Below, piece by piece: positions 33,964-43,762 of a DNA stretch of 64,000 nt. Numbering within the stretch: the stretch's first letter is position 1; every line of letters begins with the position of its first letter. The DNA lies in NCBI GenBank assembly GCA_002163245.1, contig MAAL01000127.1, positions 186,001 to 250,000 on the forward strand, read 5' to 3'. The DNA is from Gammaproteobacteria bacterium 42_54_T18. GTDB lineage: Bacteria; Pseudomonadota; Gammaproteobacteria; Pseudomonadales; Ketobacteraceae. The notes beneath the pieces are model-generated. The model saw nothing but the letters and a program-made list of their open reading frames with translations. It had not been told where the DNA came from and made no database searches. Made by a program: the position numbers and the translations under genes.

Positions 33964-35746
33964 TAAATTCACCATAAACCGAGCGTTGTTGTGCCGGATC
34001 AATTGTTGTATTAACAGCATTGGTTTCTGTAATACGCTGTTCAACTTTATTAGTTCTCGCTACTGTCACTCGACCAAACACGGATAAAGTCGACGACAAT
34101 TTCACATTAAAATCAAAACCAAAACCAAACCCACTGGCTGTCAATTCTTCATCCATCACTAAAACACTTCCAGCCTCGCCAGCTTGGGAGCCATTAATTT
34201 GAGACTCATCCCTTGTTAATTCATTACGCTGAAAAAGAGCCACATCATAAAAAACAAAAGGAACAATTGCCTTCGAAATCGCCCGAGAAACCACGTTATC
34301 CCCCAACCATCCAGGGTTCATCAGTCGCCACTGAAATGACGACAACACACCATTATCGGCAGAATAAAACCCCGTCTCTAACGCCCGAACCGCAAAAGGC
34401 CCGCTAACACTGATCTGCTCCATCGACGGCAACGCCACATCCGAATACTGGCCTCGAACACTCCACTCCAACTGGCTCGACAACCACAGCCAATCCCATT
34501 GAAATCGATACCGTAACTGTGCCTTGGTAAAGGTATCGTCTAGAAGGTTAGAGCCACCCTCCCCATTTATAAACGCATCTTCTCCAAATTCTTTTTCGTA
34601 ATGTCCTGCATACACATCGATAAGAAACTGTTGTTGAATTGAACTTCCCGTACCGCGATAGTTAAGTGTCAATAACAAACCCACACCATCAGACGTTTCA
34701 TCTTTATCCAAAATATCCGTGGTCAAACCACTCTTCACATCAGAGGTTTTACTATCACCATAAACCGCTAACGTACTATTTAAGGTACGTGACTTCGCCC
34801 ACTGATAACGCATATCCACACGGGCAATACTCGCCTCACCCTCTAACCCCAAATCTGAAAAATCACGACCAATATCAAACTGATTATTACTCGCTAACAA
34901 TCCCAGCGACAACGCACTATGAAATAAAGGCGTTCGATACGATAACGATCCATATGTCGTATTCTGATCCCCCTCTTTACTATCAAAAGACTGCAACACC
35001 CCCACCGACAACTGATCGGCAAAACCCAACGGATTATTCAACGTTAAGGACACCAAACCCCGGTTCTCCCCCGTCGTATCAGTGCCGTAGTTATCAACCT
35101 TAGTTAACAGTTGCCAGGACTCTTCCTGCTGAACTTTAAGATTAATACGTGTTTCGCCAGGCTTTGCACCTTTTGAAAAATAGCCAAACGTTTGTAACCC
35201 CGGAAAACTATTCACATGACGTAACAAAGATTCAATGTTGAAACTATTCGTCACCTTTCCAATAATCGACGAAAACGGCGACTGTAACTGTCCCCTCCCA
35301 TACAACGACTCACCCCGAATATCCACACTCGCAATCACCGCCTCAATCACCTGCAATCGAATAGTGTTATCCACCACCTCCTGCTCCGGCACAATCACAC
35401 GACTAAATGGAAAACCCACAGCATGATAAAAACGCGTTAAATGATCCGCAATATGATGAATTTCGGACACCGTTAACGGATAACCCAAAACCGACTGTTT
35501 GGACTTAATTAACGCCTGTAATCGCCCTAAGGTAATTCCATAACGCTCACGCTCGACTAAACCATCAATTATAAAACGGTTCACTCGCAAACGTTTTGCA
35601 GATTGACTCCTATTGCTATGATGCACCAAAGGCGCTATATCCAAGGAACTTGGTATTGGCGTTGTATCTGCTGTCTGTGCAAACAATGCACTCGAAAAAA
35701 TGCATAAGGCACAACCAACCAACAAACTACACTGTATTAATTTCAA
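33950..35746 (-). CDS. Two-partner secretion outer-membrane transporter (TpsB, ShlB/FhaC/HecB family)
   Basis: About 598 residues. A signal peptide (QCSLLVGCALCIFSSALFAQ) is followed by two POTRA domains (from LRVNRFIIDGLVERERYGIT to FPGLQTFGYF) and a 16-strand barrel with alternating strands. LRAVRGG-type lid residues are not obvious, but FAVRALETGFYSADNG corresponds to the loop region. The protein exports TpsA through the outer membrane; TpsA is encoded immediately downstream with overlapping genes. The start is uncertain: all in-frame options are TTG. The TTG at 35746 is chosen because AAAGG lies seven bases upstream and it begins the signal peptide; the frame is open to 35830. Confidence 0.82.
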   Translation of the reverse strand: MKLIQCSLLVGCALCIFSSALFAQTADTTPIPSSLDIAPLVHHSNRSQSAKRLRVNRFIIDGLVERERYGITLGRLQALIKSKQSVLGYPLTVSEIHHIADHLTRFYHAVGFPFSRVIVPEQEVVDNTIRLQVIEAVIASVDIRGESLYGRGQLQSPFSSIIGKVTNSFNIESLLRHVNSFPGLQTFGYFSKGAKPGETRINLKVQQEESWQLLTKVDNYGTDTTGENRGLVSLTLNNPLGFADQLSVGVLQSFDSKEGDQNTTYGSLSYRTPLFHSALSLGLLASNNQFDIGRDFSDLGLEGEASIARVDMRYQWAKSRTLNSTLAVYGDSKTSDVKSGLTTDILDKDETSDGVGLLLTLNYRGTGSSIQQQFLIDVYAGHYEKEFGEDAFINGEGGSNLLDDTFTKAQLRYRFQWDWLWLSSQLEWSVRGQYSDVALPSMEQISVSGPFAVRALETGFYSADNGVLSSFQWRLMNPGWLGDNVVSRAISKAIVPFVFYDVALFQRNELTRDESQINGSQAGEAGSVLVMDEELTASGFGFGFDFNVKLSSTLSVFGRVTVARTNKVEQRITETNAVNTTIDPAQQRSVYGEFNVRF

Positions 35747-35852
35747 CAATCCACCTTTCAAAAACTCACACCCTAACAAAAGAATAAGAATCCAGTCATT
35801 TTTGAAAGAACCCGAAACCCAACTATTCAAGTGAACTCAAACCCCGCAATGA

Positions 35853-35963
35853 GTGACGTATTCGTAATACCCGTTCAGAAACGACTGCGGCAGGGACGCC
35901 GCAGTCGAGCACGCATGGATGCGATCTTTTGCGATTTCTGAACGGGTATTACGAATACGTCAC
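35853..35963. repeat. Nested palindromic element (29-bp inverted repeats with inner hairpins)
   Basis: Outer 29-bp arms (35853-35881 and 35935-35963) are exact reverse complements. Inside are a 10-bp hairpin (35882-35891 with 35898-35907) and a small CGCAT/ATGCG hairpin. It lies in the noncoding gap (35747-36104) between tpsB and the chitinase gene. The layout is that of a REP/BIME- or MITE-like interspersed element rather than a simple terminator. The 70-codon frame across it is not considered a gene. Confidence 0.85.
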
Positions 35964-36104
35964 GTTCTCTGAAATCCGCTAGATAACATCCCTTTAAGCT
36001 TTTCAACAAGTATAGTCTCTCCACAACCAAACAATCCCACCAATCCATAACCGACAAATGGCCCACAGGGCTTCCCCTGCAGGCCATTCACCACTAACTA
36101 ACAA

Positions 36105-38801
36105 TTACTTCATCGAATCAACCATCGCATCAATAATCTCACCATTATCCGCATCAATCTCCCAAGAGAACAACCCTCCCAACTCATGCTGTTTCACATA
36201 ACTCCCCTTCGCCGTCACCGACCGAGGGTTATCATAACTAATCAACGTACCTGTCGCCGCATTCCAAAGGTAAGGCGCCTCAGCAACATCATCATAATAG
36301 TAAGTAAAACCATTCACACCCGAACCGTTCTTACCTCCCAAATAATTACTCACAATATCCTTATAATCCAACACACCGTTTTCCCAAGTACCCTTAGCAG
36401 GCCCATTACCCTGGCCGCTAAACGGATTGTCCAACTGCGCCCCAGTAACACCTTTCCAACCACGACCATACATCGCAGCACCAAGCACCAACTTACGAGC
36501 CGGAACACCTGCAGCAATCAGATTATTAATCGCACTCGCCCCATCAAAACCCTCATGCACGTTTGCCGCATAATCAAACAACCCCGCATGATGACCCAAC
36601 TCACCACTCCAAGCACCATAGAAGTCATACGTCATTGCAAAGATGTAATCCATATAACCCTCAGCACCCGCATAGTTCACCGCATCAATCTTGCTCGGCC
36701 CAGCACCTACCGCAGAGGTTAGCTCATACTCACGACCTGTCTCAGCCTCCAGCGTATCCAAGCCCTGTCGTAAATCTCGCATCAAATAAACATAAGCTTG
36801 ACGATCAGAAGTGCTCCCTAACGCACTATTAGCACCGCCACCACCAGGGAATTCCCAATCAATATCAGCTCCATCAAAGAAATCATAGGTTCTCAAAAAG
36901 TTAACAACTGAGTTTACAAACACCGCGCGATTAGCCGCACTGTTCGCCATTGAGTAGAAAGGATCTGACAATGTCCAACCACCAATCGAAGGAATCACTT
37001 TAAGATGAGGATTCGCTTTTTTCAGTTTAATCAGCTGGCCAAAGTTGCCGCGAATAGGGTCATCCCACTTATCGCCCGGGTAACTCTTCTCTAATGCCGC
37101 ATACTTATCATGAACAACCACCTCATAATCCTGCTTACCCGCACACTGCTGAACCAATACTGAGTAACCCGAAGCATTCGCTTGTTGTAATGACTGATTT
37201 GGCCCACATACCGGAATAAAACCGTACAAGATATGCGTTAGCTTATTCGCAGGCATGTCCACCACATGGTAATTACGACCATAAACACCCCATTCAACGA
37301 AATAACTCGCGACAACATGATCCCGTTGCGCATCACCATTGTCGGTATTGTTATCGCTACCATTATCTCCTGTGTCAGTATCTGAGTTGTCCGAGTTATC
37401 TGCACCCGAGTCACCTGTATCATCGTCAGACCCATTATCCTGTTCATTATCCGATTGATCGCCTCCAGAGTCCGCATCATCATTGGAACCACCTGTAGAA
37501 CCACCGTTATAGGAACCTTCGTCTGCCGACTCACCACAGCTATTTGCTAATGCCCAAGCTTGTGTCCAATACAACCCGACGCCTGGTGCATATGCCCAAT
37601 CAGCCGCACTTGAACACCAACCACCGATAACACACTCATAGCTATTTCCAGCATTGGCGACAACATCACCACTGCGGTATTGAGAGCCAGAAACAAAAGT
37701 GGGTGCATCACAATCGACTTCATCGTCAGAACCAGAGCCAGCCGTAGAATCACCCGGATCCTCATTACCAGCGTTTCCAGCATTATCACTACCATCACCG
37801 CTGTCACCCTCGTTGCCCCCAGGGCCATCAGTATCACCCGTTTCAACATCATCACAGGTTTCAGCTGTTTTCCACGCTTGTGTCCAAAACATGCCTTCGC
37901 CAGGCTCATAAGCCCAATCGGCTTCGCTAGTACACCAGCCTCCTATGACACATTCATAAATACCACCAGCGTTATTAACAATATCTCCCGCGTTATAATT
38001 CAGGCCCGATACAAAGGCGTTTGCCGCACACTGAGATGAACCGTTGCCTTCACCATTATTGCTATCGTCGTCGTTGCCCCCCGTGTTATCACTATCATCA
38101 CTGCCGCTGGAGTCATCATTCCCTGTATCCGTTCCACCACCTTGGCCACCACTGTTACCATTACCCGCGCCGGTACCCATCACCGTGACATCCATACAGG
38201 TATAAAAGGTTTCTGCGCTATCGGAGCGCTCCCAAATGTTGTAAATAACCTGGTCACCATCCTTACCTTCTGGTAACTGACAGCTCATACTGTAACGGCC
38301 ATCTTGCAATGCAACGTTGCCGTACTCACAAAATGGCGCTGGTTCAAGGTCAGCCCATGTCAACGCCTTAGTCGCATCATAGTCATCTTTTGTGATATAA
38401 AAATCCCAGCGTTTGGTCGCGTGGGGAGCAGTGCCCCGGAAAACAAATTCGAAATTTCCGTCAGCATCGGCTTGAATAGGTGTTTTCTTCCAATCCGTTC
38501 TCGCTAAATCAAGTCCACGGTACTTAACGTTACCACCACTACATAACATACCATCAGGAACAAATGCTTTATCAGCTCCAGCCGCATTTTGACTAATCGC
38601 ATTCCAATCATATAAAGGTTGCTTGCCACCAATACGTACTGCTTCTTTACAGGCTTCAGATTGAGGGTTTTCAGGACCTTCCAAAAAACATTGGTAGTCT
38701 CGACTAACGGGGTTTTCCATGGTGCCGTGTGCCCATGCCCCTCCAGAGAAAAGTCCGCCCCCAAGAACGGATAAAGTTATCGCAAGAGATTGTTTTTTCA
38801 C
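36105..38801 (-). CDS. Secreted bimodular chitinase: AA10 LPMO - CBM5/12 x2 - GH18
   Basis: The 898-residue protein has a signal peptide cleaved after AWA (24), leaving His25 as the first residue. His25 and His127 (in TAPHATKRW) form the copper brace of an AA10 lytic polysaccharide monooxygenase (25 to about 208), with Phe199 as the axial aromatic. A Gly/Ser/Asp linker leads to two CBM5/12-like chitin-binding domains (about 258-316 and 364-422; each with YECVIGGWC and WTQAW). A second acidic linker precedes a GH18 catalytic domain (494-898) with the D643-G-A-D646-I-D648-W-E650 motif (catalytic Glu650) and SIGGWTLSDPF. LPMO and chitinase act together on crystalline chitin. Start ATG. Confidence 0.95.
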   Translation of the reverse strand: MKKQSLAITLSVLGGGLFSGGAWAHGTMENPVSRDYQCFLEGPENPQSEACKEAVRIGGKQPLYDWNAISQNAAGADKAFVPDGMLCSGGNVKYRGLDLARTDWKKTPIQADADGNFEFVFRGTAPHATKRWDFYITKDDYDATKALTWADLEPAPFCEYGNVALQDGRYSMSCQLPEGKDGDQVIYNIWERSDSAETFYTCMDVTVMGTGAGNGNSGGQGGGTDTGNDDSSGSDDSDNTGGNDDDSNNGEGNGSSQCAANAFVSGLNYNAGDIVNNAGGIYECVIGGWCTSEADWAYEPGEGMFWTQAWKTAETCDDVETGDTDGPGGNEGDSGDGSDNAGNAGNEDPGDSTAGSGSDDEVDCDAPTFVSGSQYRSGDVVANAGNSYECVIGGWCSSAADWAYAPGVGLYWTQAWALANSCGESADEGSYNGGSTGGSNDDADSGGDQSDNEQDNGSDDDTGDSGADNSDNSDTDTGDNGSDNNTDNGDAQRDHVVASYFVEWGVYGRNYHVVDMPANKLTHILYGFIPVCGPNQSLQQANASGYSVLVQQCAGKQDYEVVVHDKYAALEKSYPGDKWDDPIRGNFGQLIKLKKANPHLKVIPSIGGWTLSDPFYSMANSAANRAVFVNSVVNFLRTYDFFDGADIDWEFPGGGGANSALGSTSDRQAYVYLMRDLRQGLDTLEAETGREYELTSAVGAGPSKIDAVNYAGAEGYMDYIFAMTYDFYGAWSGELGHHAGLFDYAANVHEGFDGASAINNLIAAGVPARKLVLGAAMYGRGWKGVTGAQLDNPFSGQGNGPAKGTWENGVLDYKDIVSNYLGGKNGSGVNGFTYYYDDVAEAPYLWNAATGTLISYDNPRSVTAKGSYVKQHELGGLFSWEIDADNGEIIDAMVDSMK

Positions 38802-39002
38802 AGTAGACTCCTAGCAGGTCAAAATGTTTATTTGTTAATCACTCGACTATGCTACGGGTCTGTAATGCTCGATAACATCGGCCAGGTGGGCCAGTTAAAC
38901 CGGTTTTGTGAACTTTGTTTGGCCAATGGCCTAAGCCAGGTGGCCATCACCCAGTACTTTGGATTATTATCTTCAGATAGAAACTAGAGTTAAGGTAACT
39001 TC

Positions 39003-40412
39003 TTGTTAAACAAACAACATAAAACACAGAGTCAATTCACCGCTACAGTACTGATATTACTTGTTAGCTTTTGTACTGCAGCTTCTTCAACTAACAAGGA
39101 AAAAGCACTACTTTCTTGGCAAACACCCCTCCCCCGAATTCAAAACTTCATCCAAAACACGCAACACCTCGAAGTTCTAGGAAAACACCACATCGTTGTT
39201 GTCCATGGCGCAGAAAAAAATTATGTTAACGAACATTCCGTCAACCATTCAGCAAACCACCCCCTAGGCACGCCAAAGTTATTCCCCCTTCCCGATGAAG
39301 ACATACAACTCACTTATGCATTTACGGTTATCAGGGCCCCGGCCAACAAGGTGAAAGATACCTTAATGGACTTTGCAAACTACCGGCGAACCATGCCCCA
39401 CATAATTGAAAGTGAACTATTACAACAAAAAGATAACCACTGGCTCGGGCAATATCGATTAACCTTTCAAATGCCCTTGCTGTCGTTCGAACCGCAAGTG
39501 CAAATACAACACTCGTTGCTAAAGAATGGTGACTTAATTGAACGGCGTATTGCTGGAGATATTGACTATTCGGTTGCCCGCTGGCAAATCATCGCACTCG
39601 ACAAACAACGAACGCTACTAGTACAAACATCCTGGGCAGACATCGGTTCAGTCAGTTGGTTGATGCGGCTAGTATTTGCAGCGCAACCGGATATGAACCG
39701 TTTATCGCCGCTCACTGCCGCTGCATTAACATTACAGTCCTTAAAAGAACGTATTGAGAAAAAGCTCTTTTCTAGAAACCAGCGACTTTACGCAGCAACA
39801 CTCCTGTTTCCCGATAACACCCGCTATCTAACAACTCTAAGTATTCCGCAAAAGAATGCCTTAATTGAGCTAACAAAGCTTGGCTCAGTAAACATGATTT
39901 CTTCTGCCATCCAATTTGCCCATCAACGGAACTCCTTTACATTACAACCTATTCTAAGCGCTGTTTCGGTTCCTCAACCGTATGAAGAACTCAAGCAACG
40001 GGCAACAAACATCGCTAAATACCCAAAATACATGCGCACTATCAGTCACATTGAAGATGTTATCGATGACGCACATCGTCATCAAAGCCAGTGGTCTCTC
40101 GGCTTTAATTTCGCCGTGTTTACTTTCGATATTGATTTTGGCATTGAAGGTCTATGGAGCAAAGATCAAACACAATTCACTTTTGCTAGCACTCGAGGTG
40201 ACTTCAACCCGCTGATTGGGAGAATAAACTGGTACCCAAACAACGCTTCTGACGAAAAAAGCACCCTTGTGACAATGGCTTTAGCTCATAACATCAACGA
40301 CGATGCAGATTACATTCTCAATGCCATCAAGCGTATCCCCTACAGCCAAATGTTTGCAGGATTATACGTGGGAACCTTGCTTATTGAAGGCCAGCAAGAA
40401 TTAGCGCACTAA
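39003..40412 (+). CDS. Secreted START/SRPBCC-like protein (two domains)
   Basis: This 469-residue protein has a signal peptide (TATVLILLVSFCTAASST). The N-terminal part resembles START/polyketide-cyclase folds: YAFTVIRAPANKVKDTLMDF, ANYRRTMPHIIESELL and a QTSWADIGSVSWLM segment. A second, related domain begins near residue 305 (AVSVPQPYEELKQRA, KYPKYMRTISHIEDVI). Such domains bind lipids or hydrophobic ligands. TTG at 39003 has AAGG seven bases upstream. It lies 102 bp upstream of two tandem secreted paralogues on the same strand, which suggests a joint role, perhaps in lipid handling. Ligand unknown. Confidence 0.65.
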   Translation: MLNKQHKTQSQFTATVLILLVSFCTAASSTNKEKALLSWQTPLPRIQNFIQNTQHLEVLGKHHIVVVHGAEKNYVNEHSVNHSANHPLGTPKLFPLPDEDIQLTYAFTVIRAPANKVKDTLMDFANYRRTMPHIIESELLQQKDNHWLGQYRLTFQMPLLSFEPQVQIQHSLLKNGDLIERRIAGDIDYSVARWQIIALDKQRTLLVQTSWADIGSVSWLMRLVFAAQPDMNRLSPLTAAALTLQSLKERIEKKLFSRNQRLYAATLLFPDNTRYLTTLSIPQKNALIELTKLGSVNMISSAIQFAHQRNSFTLQPILSAVSVPQPYEELKQRATNIAKYPKYMRTISHIEDVIDDAHRHQSQWSLGFNFAVFTFDIDFGIEGLWSKDQTQFTFASTRGDFNPLIGRINWYPNNASDEKSTLVTMALAHNINDDADYILNAIKRIPYSQMFAGLYVGTLLIEGQQELAH

Positions 40413-40514
40413 CCCCTTTAACATACTGAAACCACACTCTATTTAGCAATTTATAAAGCATGAGCTAATATCAAGTAAACGATCCCTTTAATCACGACCG
40501 ATAGAGCATCCTTC

Positions 40515-41843
40515 ATGCCTACCTTCACCTCTAAATACAATCAACCATCCTCGCAGACTAAATACATCACCATTGCTTTATTTTTGCTCTCTGGGTTATT
40601 CGGTCAATGGGCGTTTGCCTTACAGCCACTGCCACCAATCGATGCATTCAAAGCCATTATGATAGACGGGATGGAATTACCAAATGCCGTTGGCAAGCCC
40701 ATTAAAGAGTTCTCACTTGCAGCGGTTATTGATGATGAGATGGAACCTATCCCTTTTCAAATTGATGAGTACAATGAAGGTGGTGCGGTGTACTTCGAAG
40801 ACTGGGGAGTACCCATCGTTGGATCTAAAGACATTCTAGATAATGAAGACAAGCTTCTTTTTATCTACAAAGATGCCGGTCCTAGGCTGCAAGCACATCA
40901 CCGATATGATGGGGATATCGTTCAAGAAATCACTCTTTCCAGCAGCAGCGGACAACTTCGCTATGTGTACTTAATGCAGAACTCTCGTCTCATTTCTGAT
41001 GAGCAATATGTACGATACAGCTCCGACGAAGCTATTGTAGAAACCGATTTTTACTCAATAACCTATGATAAAGAAAACCAATTGAACTGGATTGACTTTT
41101 CTATTGTGAATTATGATGGCGAAGAAAATCCATTTGACTCCCTAAAAATCCGACTAGAAACAGGAATAATAAGCAGTCTAATCAAAACTGAAATCAACAA
41201 TGAAAGCCTAATAGCCATCCCCAAAGGAGAGCGCATCGGTCCCATTAGAACGACGACACAAATGGAACTTACTTTCTGGTTACTCAAATTGCCTATTTTG
41301 CGGGTCAGCTTACAACTTCACCACTTCCCAAATTCATTACTTTATGACGTTCGAGCAATACTACCAGCCGCCCGAAGAAAGATGTTAGTGGACCCGAAAG
41401 TGTATTTGTCCCTAGAAGGAAATAAACTTTATGGCACAGAAACACGAACCGCTGCAGGACCAACAACCCCAGCCATCACCAATGGCAGCATAGACACCAT
41501 AGAACAACAACATATCGCTGAGGGCATTTCAATTGAGGATAATTGGATTTGGGCAACTACATTACGTAACCTAGATTTCCTCGCTTTTTTTGATTTTAAT
41601 AGTGAAAGAACACAAGAGATATCACTTCACTATAACGATGAGCTTACCGTAGTAGACTTACCGGAACGTTTTGTAGGTCAGCTCCCCAACGTGGGTTACA
41701 AAATACATACATTACCCGATAGTGGCTTTTTTGGATTTGCTGTTGGTATACATCTCAGCAATGAATTTAAAGGTAAGCCTGAAATATTTTCTGAGCAGAT
41801 ACGTCGACTGCCAGATATTAACGTTGCCAGCCCGGCACAATAG
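40515..41843 (+). CDS. Secreted protein of unknown function, first of a tandem pair
   Basis: The 442-residue protein has a signal peptide (ITIALFLLSGLFGQWAFALQ). The mature protein is close to the next gene's product: both contain MEPIPFQIDEYNEGGA, a KLLF-YKDAGPR segment, IRTTTQMELT and PNVGYKIH. The composition is beta-rich with aromatic and acidic surface strands. No catalytic motif or known domain is recognised. ATG at 40515 is chosen because it precedes the signal peptide. The pair and the START-like gene before it form a plus-strand group. The tandem duplication suggests paralogous periplasmic binding or processing proteins. Confidence 0.62.
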   Translation: MPTFTSKYNQPSSQTKYITIALFLLSGLFGQWAFALQPLPPIDAFKAIMIDGMELPNAVGKPIKEFSLAAVIDDEMEPIPFQIDEYNEGGAVYFEDWGVPIVGSKDILDNEDKLLFIYKDAGPRLQAHHRYDGDIVQEITLSSSSGQLRYVYLMQNSRLISDEQYVRYSSDEAIVETDFYSITYDKENQLNWIDFSIVNYDGEENPFDSLKIRLETGIISSLIKTEINNESLIAIPKGERIGPIRTTTQMELTFWLLKLPILRVSLQLHHFPNSLLYDVRAILPAARRKMLVDPKVYLSLEGNKLYGTETRTAAGPTTPAITNGSIDTIEQQHIAEGISIEDNWIWATTLRNLDFLAFFDFNSERTQEISLHYNDELTVVDLPERFVGQLPNVGYKIHTLPDSGFFGFAVGIHLSNEFKGKPEIFSEQIRRLPDINVASPAQ

Positions 41844-41942
41844 TAACGCCAGTTAGAGCAACTAACGATATATACAAGTAGTTCCCATCCTTAACAACAT
41901 AATGCTACCATTGGGCCATTGTAATAATAAACAGGCCCAATC

Positions 41943-43250
41943 ATGAGCACCCCGTTTACCCGCGCCATCAAACATTTCGTTTTTGGCTTATTGATCCTTT
42001 CTAGCTCCTATAGCCAACATGCATTTTCAATTCAGCCTCTAAGTGATATCGATGCATTCAAAACCATTATGGTCGATGGATTCGAGCTGCCCAACGCATT
42101 GGGCTATCCAATCAAGGAGTTTTCACTTGCTGCAATCATTGACGGTGAAATGGAACCTATCCCTTTCCAGATTGATGAATATAATGAAGGGGGCGCAATC
42201 TACTTTGAAGGCTGGGATGTTCCTATTGCAGGATCTAAAGACGTTGTTGACCGAGAAGACAAATTGCTTTTCACCTATAAAGATGCGGGGCCCCGCCGAC
42301 AAGATGACCACCGATACGATGGCGACATCATTCACGAAATTGCTCTAACTAATTCTTTAGGCCACACTCGATATGCTTACTTAGTAAGAAAATCACGTTT
42401 GCGATCTGATGAGCAATACGTACGTTACAGTGCAGAAGAAGCCTTAGTGGAAACAGATTTTTATTCCATTGCTTACAACAAAGAAAATCATATTAACTGG
42501 GATGATTTTTCCATAGTAAATTATGATGGTGATGCCAACCCTTTTGATGCATTAAAGATACGAATAGAAACTGGGATTATCAGCACTTTTGCAAAAACCG
42601 AACTCAACAATAAAGGCTTAGTTGCGATCCCCAAAGGAGTACGCTCCGGCCCCATCCGAACCACGACACAAATGGAACTAACCATGTGGTTTTTAAAGCT
42701 TCCACTGTTACGCATCAGTCTACAACTGCACCATTCCCCCAATTCTTTAATATACGACGTACGGTCAGTATTGCCAAAAACACACCGAAGCATGTTAGCG
42801 GACCCTAATATTTTTATTTCATTAGAAGGCCATTCGCTATATGGAACCGAACTGCGAACGGCACTCGGCCCTAAGACACCTGGTATTACTGATGGAAAAT
42901 TAGATGCAAACGAGCGAATTTTCATTACCTCTGGGGTATCCAAAACTGAAAATTGGATCTGGGCATCGACCAAACGAAACTTAGACTTTGTTGCGTTTTT
43001 TGATTACACAGGAGAACAAACCGAGGAGCTATCATTACACTACAATGACGATAAAGATCTCGTTGACCCTCCCGAACGCTTCCCTGGCCAACTTCCGAAT
43101 GTAGGGTACAAAATCCACTCACTTCCAGAAAGCGGCTACTTCGGTTTTGCCGTAAATATTCATATGAGTAACCGCTACGAAGGTAACCCTGATTTATTTA
43201 CAGGCAAGTTGCGTAGACTACCCGATATGAGCGTTACAGCACCACTATAA
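41943..43250 (+). CDS. Secreted protein of unknown function, second of a tandem pair
   Basis: The 435-residue protein has a signal peptide (HFVFGLLILSSSYSQHAFSI). It is a close paralogue of the preceding gene, with the same order of blocks (IDAFKTIMVDGFELPNALGY, MEPIPFQIDEYNEGGA, SRLRSDEQYVRYS, IRTTTQMELT, PERFPGQLPNVGYKIHSLP). The spacing between the two genes is 99 bp. Differences are spread along the length rather than in one domain, consistent with an older tandem duplication. Function unknown. Confidence 0.62.
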   Translation: MSTPFTRAIKHFVFGLLILSSSYSQHAFSIQPLSDIDAFKTIMVDGFELPNALGYPIKEFSLAAIIDGEMEPIPFQIDEYNEGGAIYFEGWDVPIAGSKDVVDREDKLLFTYKDAGPRRQDDHRYDGDIIHEIALTNSLGHTRYAYLVRKSRLRSDEQYVRYSAEEALVETDFYSIAYNKENHINWDDFSIVNYDGDANPFDALKIRIETGIISTFAKTELNNKGLVAIPKGVRSGPIRTTTQMELTMWFLKLPLLRISLQLHHSPNSLIYDVRSVLPKTHRSMLADPNIFISLEGHSLYGTELRTALGPKTPGITDGKLDANERIFITSGVSKTENWIWASTKRNLDFVAFFDYTGEQTEELSLHYNDDKDLVDPPERFPGQLPNVGYKIHSLPESGYFGFAVNIHMSNRYEGNPDLFTGKLRRLPDMSVTAPL

Positions 43251-43339
43251 CAATACCTTGAGCAACAATACTCCGAACAGCTATCATCTGGCCAAAGGAC
43301 TGGCCACGTCCCTTCCTATTACAAACGTCAAACCCCAAT

Positions 43340-43762
43340 TTATCCAATCAACCGAACCACACCTATCATTTTTCTATCCACAAGGTCTGCCAAGGTAAAT
43401 TGAGCAAGATGAGCCAAATACTCGTCCTGCGCTTTTAACAACACACCTTTTAGTTTACACGCACTGGTTAATACACACATCGGCTCTTCACAATTTATCG
43501 GCTCTAACGTCTGCTCCATCAACTCAACCACCTCATTAAGCCGTACATCTTGCGGAGCACTTCCTAAACAAATACCACCATTTTTTCCTCTAACAGATGC
43601 AACCCACCCGTGATGAACCAACTTGTTCACTATTTTCATCACATGGCTCTTGGAAATATCAAAACCATCGGCTAGTTGTTGGATCCTTGTTAATTTTTCA
43701 TCCGTAGAAGCCAAATAAATCAATATTCGAAACGCAAAATCTGTGTGCTTTGTTAGTTGCAT
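43340..43762 (-). CDS. nsrR: NsrR, nitric-oxide-sensing Rrf2-family repressor
   Basis: The 140-residue protein has an Rrf2 winged helix-turn-helix (FDISKSHVMKIVNKLVHHGW) and a cysteine cluster Cys91, Cys96 and Cys102 in CEEPMCVLTSACKLKG. These are the positions and spacing of the Fe-S ligands in E. coli NsrR. NO destroys the cluster and releases repression. It is divergent from hmp, a standard NsrR target, with a large dyad in the shared region. The start is ATG at 43762. Confidence 0.9.
   Translation of the reverse strand: MQLTKHTDFAFRILIYLASTDEKLTRIQQLADGFDISKSHVMKIVNKLVHHGWVASVRGKNGGICLGSAPQDVRLNEVVELMEQTLEPINCEEPMCVLTSACKLKGVLLKAQDEYLAHLAQFTLADLVDRKMIGVVRLIG

Noticed and set aside
35875-36087. 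70-codon minus-strand frame beside the chitinase gene
   Set aside because: It runs through the nested palindrome and the noncoding gap and has no ribosome site or recognisable protein features.
36186-37911. Several plus-strand and alternate-frame ORFs of 70-180 codons inside the chitinase gene
   Set aside because: They overlap the well-supported LPMO-GH18 frame. Their long open stretches come from the low-complexity Gly/Ser/Asp linkers and codon bias of the real gene.
38790-38987. 65-codon frame between the chitinase and START-like genes
   Set aside because: It covers the chitinase promoter region and contains GCCAGGTGG-type repeats; no ribosome site or family match.
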